Assembly: GCA_046331465.1 (NCBI GenBank)
Contig: JAXLQV010000002.1
Coordinates: forward strand, 186,001-250,000
Direction of reading: 5' to 3'
DNA: 64,000 nt
Source of the DNA: UBA5066 sp046331465
GTDB taxonomy: Bacteria; Acidobacteriota; Thermoanaerobaculia; UBA5066
The translations under genes were made by a program, and so were the position numbers. Below the pieces are notes generated by a model that ran no database searches, was not told the origin of the DNA, and saw only the letters and a list, made by a program, of their open reading frames with translations. Numbering within the stretch: the first letter of the stretch is position 1; each line of letters opens with the position of its first letter. Of the stretch, positions 14,685 through 23,956 are shown piece by piece.

Positions 14685-17633
14685 GTGCCCGCGGCCGCCC
14701 TCGTGGCGGCCGCCCTGCTTTTCGGCGCGGCCCCGGCGCCCGCCCAGCTCTCGACGCTCGAGACCGACGACCTGCGCCTCGTCTACTTCGCCCCGGGCCA
14801 GTCGTACCTCGTCCCGCACGTCGCCCGCTCGTTCGAGAACGCCCTCCGCTTCCACCGGAGGGTCTTCTCGTACCGGCCGTCCGAGAAGGTCACGGTCTTC
14901 CTGAACGACTTCTCCGACTTCGGCAACGCCGGCGTGAACGTCGTCCCCCGGAACTTCATGATGTTCCAGGTCGCGCCCGTGGCCTTCACCTACGAGACCG
15001 TCCCGGCGAACGAGACGGTCAACTGGATGATGAACCACGAGCTCGTCCACGTGACGCTCGACGACAACGCGGGGAAGAGCGACCGCTTCTGGCGCACGGT
15101 CTTCGGCGGGAAGGTCCCGACGACGCCGGAGCAGCCGGAGACGATCCTCTACAACGACCTGACGACGCCGCGCAGCCTGACCCCGCGCTGGTACCACGAG
15201 GGGGCCGCGGTCTTCTTCGAGACCTGGATGGCGGGGGGTCGCGGCCGGGGCCAGAGCGCCTGGGACGAGATGGTCTTCCGCTCGATGGTGAGGGACGGGA
15301 GCCGCTTCTACACGCCGCTCGGCCTCGTCTCGGAGGGGACGAAGGTCGACTTCCAGCTCGAGGCGAACTCGTACGTGTACGGCGAGCGGTTCATGACGTT
15401 CCTCGCGTACCGCTACTCGCCGGAGAAGCTCGTCGAGTGGCTCGGGCGCGGGGAGGGGTCGAAGGCGTACTACGCCTCGCAGTTCCGGCACGTCTTCGGG
15501 AAGCCGATCCCCGAGGCGTGGCAGGAGTGGGTCGACTTCGAGAAGGAGTTCCAGCGGAAGAACCTCGCCGCGATCCGGACGTACCCGACGACGCCGTACG
15601 AGGACCTCTCGCCGCACGCCCTCGGCGGCGTCTCGAGGGCCTTCTGGGACCCCGACGCGCGGAAGCTCTACGCCGCCTTCAACTACCCGGGCGTCGTCGC
15701 GCACGTCGGCGCGATCTCCGTGGACGACGGGAAGGTGGAGAGGATCGCCGAGGTCAAGGGCCCGTTCGGCTTCTTCGTGACGTCCCTCGCCTTCGACCCG
15801 GAGTCGAAGACGCTCTTCTACACGACGGACAACGGCGACCACCGCGACGTGAGGTCCCTCGACCCGAAGACCGGCGCCACGAAGGTCCTCCTCCACGAGG
15901 CGCGAATCGGCGAGCTCGTCTTCAACCGGACCGACAGGTCGCTCTGGGGCGTGAGGACGCTGAACGGCATCGCGACGCTCGTGAGGATCCCCGCCCCGTA
16001 CACCGAGTGGAAGCAGGTCCGCTCGTGGCCGTACGGCGAATCGCTCTACGACATGGACCTCTCCCCCGACGGGACGCTCCTCTCGTTCTCCGTGTCCGCC
16101 GTGACGGGCCAGCACTCGCTCCAGGTGATGAGGACGGAGGCGCTCCTCGCGGGCGACGCGACGCCGGTCGCGACGACGGACTTCGGGGCCGCGATCCCGA
16201 TGAACTTCGTCTTCGCGCCCGACGGGAAGACGCTCTACGGCAGCTCGTTCTACACGGGCGTCGCGAACCTCTTCCGCTGGAACCCGGCGACGGGCGAGAA
16301 GGAGGCCCTCAGCAACACGGAGACGGGCTTCTTCCGCCCCCTCCCGATGCCCGACGGCTCCCTCCTCGCGTTCCGCTTCACGGGCGAGGGGTTCGTCCCC
16401 GCCCGCGTCGAGGCGCGCGTCACCGAGGACGTCAGCCCGATCACGTTCCTCGGCAACGAGACGATCGTGAAGCACCCCGTCCTCGAGGAGTGGAAGGTGC
16501 CGCCCCCCTCGGCCGTCGACCTCGAGCCGCTCGTGAAGTCCCGCGGCCCCTACCGCTCCTTCGCGGGGATCGGTCTCGACTCGATCTACCCGGTCGTGCA
16601 GGGCTACAAGGACTCCGCGGCCGTCGGCGTGCGCGTCAACTTCTCCGACCCGGTCCAGCTCAACAGGCTGAACGTCACCGCCGCGTACTCGCCCGACGGG
16701 AGCCTGCCGAGCGACGAGCGGTTCCACGCCGACGCCCGCTGGGAGCGCTACGACTGGAGCGCTCGGATCCGCTGGAACGCGGGCGACTTCTACGACCTCT
16801 TCGGCCCGACGAAGACGAGCATGAAGGGGTACTCCTTCCGCGTCGGGTACCAGAAGGCCCTCGTCTACGACAAGCCGCGCGAGCTCCGCGTCGAGGCGAA
16901 CGCGACCTACTACGGCGGGCTCGACCGCCTCCCCGACTTCCAGAACGTCGCGACGGCGTACGACACGCTCTTCGCGGTCCGCGCGCGACTGAAGTACAGG
17001 AACGAGCGGCACTCCCTCGGCTGGGTGGACGAGGAGAAGGGGCACGCCTGGGAGCTCGGCTTCGCCGGCGACCGGGTCAACGGGAAGTCGTACCCGAAGC
17101 TCTGGGGAACGTACGACGTCGGCGTCGCGCTGCCGATCCGGCACTCCTCGGTCTGGCTCCGGACGACGGCCGGCTGGACGTCGCGCGTCACGAACGACCC
17201 CTTCGCGAGCTTCTACTTCGGCGGCTTCCGGAACAACTGGGTCGACTGGCGGCCGGAGAAGCAGTACCGCGACTTCCTCGCCTTCCCGGGCGTCGACATC
17301 GACGAGATCCCGGGGAGCAACTTCGGGCGGGCGATGCTCGAGTGGAACCTCCCGCCGCTCCGTTTCCGCGAGGCCGGGACCTCGAGCTTCTACGTCTCCT
17401 GGATGCGCCCGGCGCTCTTCGCGAGCGCCATGGTCACGAACGTGGACTCCGGGAAGGACCTCGCCACCGACGCGGCGCGGCACGTCGTCGAGAACGTCGG
17501 CGCGCAGCTCGACTTCCGTATCTTCGCCCTCTCCCGGCTCGAGCTGACGCTCTCGGTGGGGCAGGCCTTCGCGTTCGAGGAGGGGCGGGACACGCGCGCC
17601 GAGACGATGGTCTCGCTCAAGATCCTGAAGTAG
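14685..17633 (+). CDS. Exported gluzincin protease / beta-propeller / outer-membrane barrel fusion
   Basis: A 982-residue protein in three parts. A signal peptide (ALVAAALLFGAAPAPAQ) leads into a gluzincin-like metalloprotease domain with HELVH at about 118-122 and the third ligand Glu172 in WYHEGAAVFFE. Residues of about 290-590 carry TolB/WD40-type propeller blades (LSPDGTLLSFSVS, FAPDGKTLYGSS). The last 350 residues have alternating aromatic strands and end in a hydrophobic final strand, resembling a BamA/Omp85-type surface-antigen barrel. It is probably anchored in the outer membrane. The start at GTG 14685 (ribosome-binding site AGAAGG) is chosen because an upstream GTG at 14601 precedes a terminator hairpin. 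The stop overlaps folP convergently by 17 bp. Confidence 0.78.
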   Translation: MPAAALVAAALLFGAAPAPAQLSTLETDDLRLVYFAPGQSYLVPHVARSFENALRFHRRVFSYRPSEKVTVFLNDFSDFGNAGVNVVPRNFMMFQVAPVAFTYETVPANETVNWMMNHELVHVTLDDNAGKSDRFWRTVFGGKVPTTPEQPETILYNDLTTPRSLTPRWYHEGAAVFFETWMAGGRGRGQSAWDEMVFRSMVRDGSRFYTPLGLVSEGTKVDFQLEANSYVYGERFMTFLAYRYSPEKLVEWLGRGEGSKAYYASQFRHVFGKPIPEAWQEWVDFEKEFQRKNLAAIRTYPTTPYEDLSPHALGGVSRAFWDPDARKLYAAFNYPGVVAHVGAISVDDGKVERIAEVKGPFGFFVTSLAFDPESKTLFYTTDNGDHRDVRSLDPKTGATKVLLHEARIGELVFNRTDRSLWGVRTLNGIATLVRIPAPYTEWKQVRSWPYGESLYDMDLSPDGTLLSFSVSAVTGQHSLQVMRTEALLAGDATPVATTDFGAAIPMNFVFAPDGKTLYGSSFYTGVANLFRWNPATGEKEALSNTETGFFRPLPMPDGSLLAFRFTGEGFVPARVEARVTEDVSPITFLGNETIVKHPVLEEWKVPPPSAVDLEPLVKSRGPYRSFAGIGLDSIYPVVQGYKDSAAVGVRVNFSDPVQLNRLNVTAAYSPDGSLPSDERFHADARWERYDWSARIRWNAGDFYDLFGPTKTSMKGYSFRVGYQKALVYDKPRELRVEANATYYGGLDRLPDFQNVATAYDTLFAVRARLKYRNERHSLGWVDEEKGHAWELGFAGDRVNGKSYPKLWGTYDVGVALPIRHSSVWLRTTAGWTSRVTNDPFASFYFGGFRNNWVDWRPEKQYRDFLAFPGVDIDEIPGSNFGRAMLEWNLPPLRFREAGTSSFYVSWMRPALFASAMVTNVDSGKDLATDAARHVVENVGAQLDFRIFALSRLELTLSVGQAFAFEEGRDTRAETMVSLKILK

Positions 17634-18486
17634 CCCGTCCCACGACCGCGAGGAACCGGAGCGTCTCCTCGACGTCGTGGACCCTGAGGAGGAGCGGGTT
17701 CCGCCCCCGGAGACGCTCGACGGCGACGGCGCAGGCGGCGAGCGACTCGGGGAGCCGCTCGCCGGGGGGGCGCCCGGAGAGGGAGCCGAGGAAGGCCTTC
17801 CGCGAGGCGCCGACGACGAGCGGGGCCCCCTCCGGCGCGAGGAGCGCGAGTCCGCCGAGGAGGGCGTAGTTCTGGGCGGCGTCCTTTCCGAAGCCGAGCC
17901 CCGGGTCGAGGAGGATCCGGTCGGGGCGGATCCCGGCGACGAGCGCGCGGCGGCGCGCCCGGGCGAGGTCGGCCGCGACCTCGGCGACGACGTCGGCCCC
18001 GAAGCGCGACACGTCGAACGTCGTCGCCGGCACGCCCCTCATGTGGTTCAGGACGACGGCCGCGTCGCGCTCGGCCACGAGGTCGAGGAGCTCGTCGGGC
18101 GGGTCGAGCCCGGTGACGAGGTTGACGACGTCGGCCCCGGCGTCGAGGGCCCGCCGGGCGACCTCGGTCCTGCGCGTGTCGACGGAGAGAGGGACAGACT
18201 CGCGCGCGGCGCGGAGCCCCGCGACGACGGGGACGACGCGCTCGATCTCCTCCTCGACGGAGACCTCCGCGGCGCCCCCGCCGTAGGCGGTGCCGCGCGG
18301 GCGGGTCGACTCGCCCCCGACGTCGAGGATCGCCGCGCCCGCGTCCGCGAAGAGGAGGCCCGCCGCGACGGCGGCCTCCGTCGTCGCGTGCCGGCCGCCG
18401 TCGGAGAACGAGTCGGGGGTGACGTTCAGGATCGCCATGACCCCGGGCGTCCGCCCGGGGTGGAAGCGTCCCGACCGGTCGGTCAT
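17617..18486 (-). CDS. folP: Dihydropteroate synthase
   Basis: A 289-residue TIM-barrel enzyme of folate synthesis that condenses p-aminobenzoate with dihydropterin pyrophosphate. All family motifs are present: ILNVTPDSFSDGG, DVGGESTRPR, SVDTRR, NHMRG, DPGLGFGK and GASRK, the last being the pterin-phosphate/sulfonamide-site loop. The ATG at 18486 overlaps the stop of the upstream CHAP-like gene (ATGA), so the two are coupled. Its 3' end overlaps the barrel-protease gene on the other strand. Confidence 0.96.
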   Translation of the reverse strand: MTDRSGRFHPGRTPGVMAILNVTPDSFSDGGRHATTEAAVAAGLLFADAGAAILDVGGESTRPRGTAYGGGAAEVSVEEEIERVVPVVAGLRAARESVPLSVDTRRTEVARRALDAGADVVNLVTGLDPPDELLDLVAERDAAVVLNHMRGVPATTFDVSRFGADVVAEVAADLARARRRALVAGIRPDRILLDPGLGFGKDAAQNYALLGGLALLAPEGAPLVVGASRKAFLGSLSGRPPGERLPESLAACAVAVERLRGRNPLLLRVHDVEETLRFLAVVGRATSGS

Positions 18487-19007
18487 CTCGTGACGGCCCG
18501 GTAGTACCAGAGCGAGCCGCTCACGCTTACCGTGACGTCGGCGGCCGGAGCGGAGTCCGCGGGGACCTGGGAGATCGACGACATGCTCTGCGAGGCCTTC
18601 GTCGAGACGGTCCCGTTGGACAGGAAGATGCGGCTGCGGTGCGTCGCGCTCCCGGGCGGCGCGTTCTGCTCGAGGATGACGACCTCCCCGCCGGCGCCGA
18701 CCGAGTCGACGATCGCGCTGTGGTGGGGGCGCGTCTCGTTGCCGGTCCAGGTGGCGCCGTCGTCCCACGTGACGGACACGTCGATCCGGTAGGCGAGGAA
18801 CTGGATCAGGTCGCCGGGCGCGAGGGTCCCGATCGTGACCGCGGTCCCCCAGACGTAATTCGCCGACGGGGTCACCGTGCCGAAGTCCGCGGCGCTCTTG
18901 TGCCCCGTCTGCCGGAGAGCCTGGTCGAGAAGGTCGAAGCACTCTCCCGCCGCGACGCGCGTTCCGAGCTTCGACGTGGCCCACGTCTTCACCTGTGCTC
19001 CACTCAT
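18483..19007 (-). CDS. Putative CHAP/NlpC-P60-like cysteine hydrolase
   Basis: A 174-residue protein with no signal peptide. The N-terminal pattern VAAGECFDLLDQALRQTG places a Cys at the start of a helix, and RPHHSAIVDSV places a His at the start of a beta strand followed by a GGEVVILEQN strand. This order (Cys-helix, His-strand, Asn/Glu-strand) is that of CHAP/NlpC-P60 papain-like hydrolases. The start is well supported by AAAGGAGG and by a TACATT -10-like hexamer upstream. It is coupled to folP, but no functional link to folate is evident. It could be a cell-wall hydrolase or an amidase-fold protein of other use. Confidence 0.55.
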   Translation of the reverse strand: MSGAQVKTWATSKLGTRVAAGECFDLLDQALRQTGHKSAADFGTVTPSANYVWGTAVTIGTLAPGDLIQFLAYRIDVSVTWDDGATWTGNETRPHHSAIVDSVGAGGEVVILEQNAPPGSATHRSRIFLSNGTVSTKASQSMSSISQVPADSAPAADVTVSVSGSLWYYRAVTR

Positions 19008-19079
19008 GGGCGCCTCCTTTGGTGCCCGGAATGTATGCCACCTCCGGCCCGGCCGCTCACCGCCGAACCGTGCGCCCGG

Positions 19080-19802
19080 TCACGCCGGGGCCGGGTTTCC
19101 GGAGAGGAGGGCGAGCCGGGTGGCGGCGTCGCGCCGGAGGCGCACCGGAAGACCGGCACCGGCTGCGAGGAGTCGCCGGTAGGCCGCGGCGGCCCGGGCC
19201 GCGCGCCCCGCCGCCTCCTGGCAGCGCCCTTCCCACAGGAGCGCCTCGGCGGCGCCAGGATCGCTCCGCAGGAGCGCCCGGAGCGCGGCGAGGGCGGCGT
19301 CGAGAGGCGCGTGTCCGAACCGCTCGGCGTGGGCGACGGCGGCGCGGGCGTAGGCGAGGACGGCGGGCGCGTGGAGCGGCCCCTCCGCGAGCGCGCGGGA
19401 GGCGTCGGAGAGGGCGCGGGAGATCCCGCGGTCGCGCCGCCAGGCGCGGCGGCAGGGGAGGCAGCGGACGGCGCGCGCGTCGAGGCGGAGGCCGAGCACC
19501 TCGTACCAGTGCCTCTGCTCGCGCGCGGAGAAGACGAACTCCGCGCCGCAGTCCCGGCAGGTCCGCGCGAGGTCGACGTAGAAGTAGCTCGGGACGTCGC
19601 AGCAGAAGAGCTGCTTCCGGGGGTCGCCGCGGACGGCGCCGGGGGGGAGCGGCGGGCGGAAGTCGGGGTCGTAGACCCAGAGCCGGCCCGGGCCCCCTCC
19701 GGCGCCGGGGCCGGGGACGATCGGAACCTCGCCGAAGAGGGGGTGATGCCGGCTCACCGGGATCGTCCGGCGCGGCGTGGCGGCTCCCCGGCGCGCCTCC
19801 AT
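19080..19802 (-). CDS. zf-trcl-type zinc-ribbon protein with helical C-terminal domain
   Basis: A 240-residue protein from ATG 19802. Around residues 80-120 it has the pattern CRDCGAEFVFSAREQRHWY followed by RCLPCR, which is the 'probable zinc-ribbon' (zf-trcl) signature with four Cys ligands. The rest is Ala/Arg-rich and helical and may form TPR-like repeats. An upstream in-frame ATG at 19880 would add 26 residues, but the ftsH terminator hairpin lies between the two, so the later ATG is preferred. No ribosome-binding site is obvious. The role is unknown; nucleic-acid or protein binding would be a guess. Confidence 0.65.
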   Translation of the reverse strand: MEARRGAATPRRTIPVSRHHPLFGEVPIVPGPGAGGGPGRLWVYDPDFRPPLPPGAVRGDPRKQLFCCDVPSYFYVDLARTCRDCGAEFVFSAREQRHWYEVLGLRLDARAVRCLPCRRAWRRDRGISRALSDASRALAEGPLHAPAVLAYARAAVAHAERFGHAPLDAALAALRALLRSDPGAAEALLWEGRCQEAAGRAARAAAAYRRLLAAGAGLPVRLRRDAATRLALLSGNPAPA

Positions 19803-19821
19803 GCGGCTCGGAAGAAGGTAC

Positions 19822-19847
19822 GGCCCGCTCCGTGTCCGGAGCGGGCC
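19822..19847 (-). terminator. Intrinsic terminator downstream of ftsH
   Basis: Perfect 11-bp inverted repeat GGCCCGCTCCG / CGGAGCGGGCC with a 4-nt loop. Read on the reverse strand it is followed by GTACCTTCTTCC, a pyrimidine/T-rich tail. It lies about 125 nt beyond the ftsH stop and before the next reverse-strand gene. Confidence 0.65.
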
Positions 19848-19972
19848 ACGGGGAGAGCGGGGAACCCGGGGCGTTCTCATCGCGACACGCGAAGCGCCAC
19901 CTTACCGCGCGGGGTGGGAGGCGCCGCGGGCGCCACGGGAGGACACGGCGGTCCGGGTCCTCCCGATCCGGC

Positions 19973-21904
<1,932 letters not shown>

Positions 21905-21949
21905 GAGCTCACCCTTCCCGGTACTCTACGGCGCCGGGCCGGCCGCGGT

Positions 21950-22513
21950 TCAGCCCCGGACGACCTTGATCGGCCCGGTGGCCTGCGCGAAGGGCGCCTC
22001 GCCCGGCGTCCGCACCTTCGCGATGAACGGGAAGTTCCCCCCCTCGCCCGCGAACTCCATCCCGTAGCCGACGAGGACGCCGTCCTCCGACGGGAACAGG
22101 ACGTAGTCGACGAGGAGCGAGCTCTTCCGCTCCTGGGGGCGGTCGACGATGGCGGCGAAGCGGATCGAGTTCGGACCTTCCTCGCGCAGCTGGTCGGCGA
22201 GGTAGCTCTCGATGATCCCGCTCCGGATGACGTCCTTGAGGATGATGATGTCGGCCCCGCGGACGTTGAACGGCGTGACGAAATGGAAGTCGACGATCTC
22301 CTCCTCGCCGCCCCGGATGACGTCGATGTACTCGAGGCGGACGGAGCGGGGGATCGTGCGCGCCAGGTCGGACGCGAAGATCGCGGCTCCCTTCAGGATC
22401 GCGATCAGGACGATCGGTGTCTCGGGGAAGTCGCCCGAGAGCCTCTGGCCGATCGACTGGACGCGGTGGGAGATTTCGGCCGGCGAGAACCGCTCGTCGT
22501 AGAGAAGGTTCAT
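21950..22513 (-). CDS. Hypoxanthine phosphoribosyltransferase-like protein with altered active site
   Basis: A 187-residue type I phosphoribosyltransferase fold in the position normally held by hpt. The N-terminal PIVLIAILKGAAIFASDLAR segment is HPRT-like. The PRPP loop, usually VEDIIDTG, reads LKDVIRSG (residues 92-99): the acidic Glu is Lys93 and the catalytic base Asp is Arg97. The GYGLDY purine site reads GYGMEF, and the expected Arg before the conserved LP is replaced within GEGGN. Classical HPRT catalysis therefore looks doubtful; a regulatory or different-substrate role is possible. The stop and start overlaps with tilS (ATGA) show it is co-translated. I leave the gene symbol blank for this reason. 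Confidence 0.8.
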   Translation of the reverse strand: MNLLYDERFSPAEISHRVQSIGQRLSGDFPETPIVLIAILKGAAIFASDLARTIPRSVRLEYIDVIRGGEEEIVDFHFVTPFNVRGADIIILKDVIRSGIIESYLADQLREEGPNSIRFAAIVDRPQERKSSLLVDYVLFPSEDGVLVGYGMEFAGEGGNFPFIAKVRTPGEAPFAQATGPIKVVRG

Positions 22514-23532
22514 GGCATCAGTCTAGCAGGGGGCGTCCTCCGGACCGTCAAGCGATCGACGGAGATCCGGCCGCCGGCGAAGGCCTCCCGGAACGAGGGC
22601 GCCCCGGCGGCGAGCCGGGCGAGGACCCGCTCGACCTGGGCGCGACCCGGGCGGCGTCCCTCCAGCCCGGCCGCCCGGACGAGGAGCCTCCCGGCCGCCT
22701 CGGCGCCGAGGTCCGCGAGGAGGGCCCTCGGCCACGGTCCCTCGAGGGGGATCCCGGCGGCCGCCAGGGTCTCCTCGATCCTCGCGTCGAGCCGGTCGAG
22801 GCGCCCGGTCAGCGCCTCCGCGGCACGGGCCAGGCGCTCCGTCGCGCCGGGCCAGCGGGTCTCGAGCGCCGGCAGGACGCCGTGGCGGACGCGGTTCCGC
22901 GCGAAGCGCTCGTCGAGGTTCGAGGCATCCTCGCGCCACGGGATTCCCTCGGCGGCGAGGAAGGCCCGGAGCTCCCCGCGCCGGAAGGGGAGGAGCGGGC
23001 GGACGACGCCGTCGGCCCTCCGGGCGCGGATCCCGCCCCGCGAGCGGCCGAGCCTTCGCTCCAGGTTCAGGAGGACCGTCTCCGCCTGGTCGTCGAGGGT
23101 GTGCCCGGTCGCGAGGAGAGTCCCGGCGCCGAGGTCTCGTCCGAGCGCGAGGAGCGACTCGTAGCGGACGCGGCGCGCGGCCGACTCGAGGCTCTCCCCG
23201 GGGTCGCGGAGGTCGCGGACGGGAAAACTCCGGAAGACGAACGAGAGGCCGACCGAGGCGGCGAGGTCGGCCGCGGCCCGGGCGTCCCGGTGCCCCTCGA
23301 CGCCGCGCAGCTGGTGGTCGACGTGGAAGGCGACGAGCGGGAGGCCGCTCCGGCGGGCCTCGGCCGCGAGGAGGACGACGAGGGCCGTCGAGTCGCTCCC
23401 GCCGGAGCAGGCGGCGACGAGGGCCGTCGCCCCCTCGAGGAGGCCGGTCGCGGCGAGATGGCGGGAGAAGGCGACCCGCAGGGTCCTCGCGTCGGGCGGA
23501 GAGGGAGGAGCGGAGGTCACCTCGTTCAACAC
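22510..23532 (-). CDS. tilS: tRNA(Ile)-lysidine synthetase TilS
   Basis: A 340-residue N-type ATP pyrophosphatase that converts C34 of the CAU tRNA-Ile to lysidine. The PP-loop SGGSDS occurs at about 44-49, followed by FHVDHQLRG and the catalytic-region GHTLDDQAETVLLN. The C-terminal part is short, so this is the compact TilS form without the long tRNA-binding extensions of E. coli. Its stop overlaps the start of the HPRT-like gene by 4 nt. The gene lies just downstream, in the direction of transcription, of a tRNA gene with a CAT anticodon. Confidence 0.93.
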   Translation of the reverse strand: MLNEVTSAPPSPPDARTLRVAFSRHLAATGLLEGATALVAACSGGSDSTALVVLLAAEARRSGLPLVAFHVDHQLRGVEGHRDARAAADLAASVGLSFVFRSFPVRDLRDPGESLESAARRVRYESLLALGRDLGAGTLLATGHTLDDQAETVLLNLERRLGRSRGGIRARRADGVVRPLLPFRRGELRAFLAAEGIPWREDASNLDERFARNRVRHGVLPALETRWPGATERLARAAEALTGRLDRLDARIEETLAAAGIPLEGPWPRALLADLGAEAAGRLLVRAAGLEGRRPGRAQVERVLARLAAGAPSFREAFAGGRISVDRLTVRRTPPARLMP

Positions 23533-23576
23533 GTTCAGGCCGGGATGGTCGGCGAGGCGGGCCGGCGGGAGAGGTC

Positions 23577-23652
23577 TGGTGGCGATGGGCGGACTCGAAC
23601 CGCCGACACAGGGCTTATGAGACCCCCGCTCTACCGACTGAGCTACATCGCC
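23577..23652 (-). tRNA. tRNA-Met (anticodon CAT), CCA encoded
   Basis: A full cloverleaf on the reverse strand: acceptor GGCGATG/CATCGCC, D-stem GCTC/GAGC, anticodon stem GGGGT/GCCCT with loop CTCATAA, and T-arm GGCGG-TTCGAGT-CCGCC. The discriminator is A and CCA is encoded. The G1-C72 pair excludes an initiator tRNA. Elongator Met is the best call, since the C4-G69/C5-G68 pairs used by TilS on E. coli tRNA-Ile2 are absent, but CAT anticodons cannot be fully resolved by eye. Confidence 0.9.
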
Positions 23653-23695
23653 ACGAGCCGGCCGCAGAGCGGCGAATGGTACCAGAGTCCCGGAC

Positions 23696-23701
23696 TATGA
23701 T
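23696..23701 (+). promoter_or_regulatory. Candidate -10 box (TATGAT) for the 73-residue gene
   Basis: TATGAT ends 6 nt before ATG 23708, the same geometry as at ligA, suggesting a leaderless transcript. There is no -35 box and no ribosome-binding site. Confidence 0.4.
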
Positions 23702-23707
23702 TCCGGC

Positions 23708-23929
23708 ATGGTCCTAGAAGACGAAGAGGAAGTCTCCAAGGGAGACGTGTGCGGGCGCTGCGGCCGCATCTGCGAACCCGCCGAGATCGAGGTCTGCCCG
23801 GTCTGCAGGAAGCCGTTCTGCCTCTACTGCGTCTACCGGGTCGGCTCCCGGAACTACTGCAGCCGCCCCTGCGGCGACTCGTTCTTCTTCGGGGACGCCG
23901 ACGACGAAGAAGACCTCCCCGAGGAATGA
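23708..23929 (+). CDS. Small cysteine-rich zinc-binding protein, 73 aa
   Basis: Nine cysteines are arranged in CxxC-type pairs (CGRC, CPVC, CLYC, then C-x3-C), flanked by acidic ends. This gives a cross-brace or treble-clef appearance, probably binding two zinc ions. There is no signal peptide. The -10 box six bases upstream and the similar codon usage support a real gene. It precedes the DUF2339 membrane-protein gene by 24 nt and may be co-transcribed with it. I cannot name the family. Confidence 0.7.
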   Translation: MVLEDEEEVSKGDVCGRCGRICEPAEIEVCPVCRKPFCLYCVYRVGSRNYCSRPCGDSFFFGDADDEEDLPEE

Positions 23930-23956
23930 CGCCGGACCCGGCATGAGGATCGCGTG

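Noticed and set aside
23577..23652. Reading the CAT-anticodon tRNA as tRNA-Ile2, given tilS next door
   Set aside because: The acceptor pairs TilS uses in E. coli Ile2 are absent and the body is Met-like; kept as tRNA-Met with a caveat.
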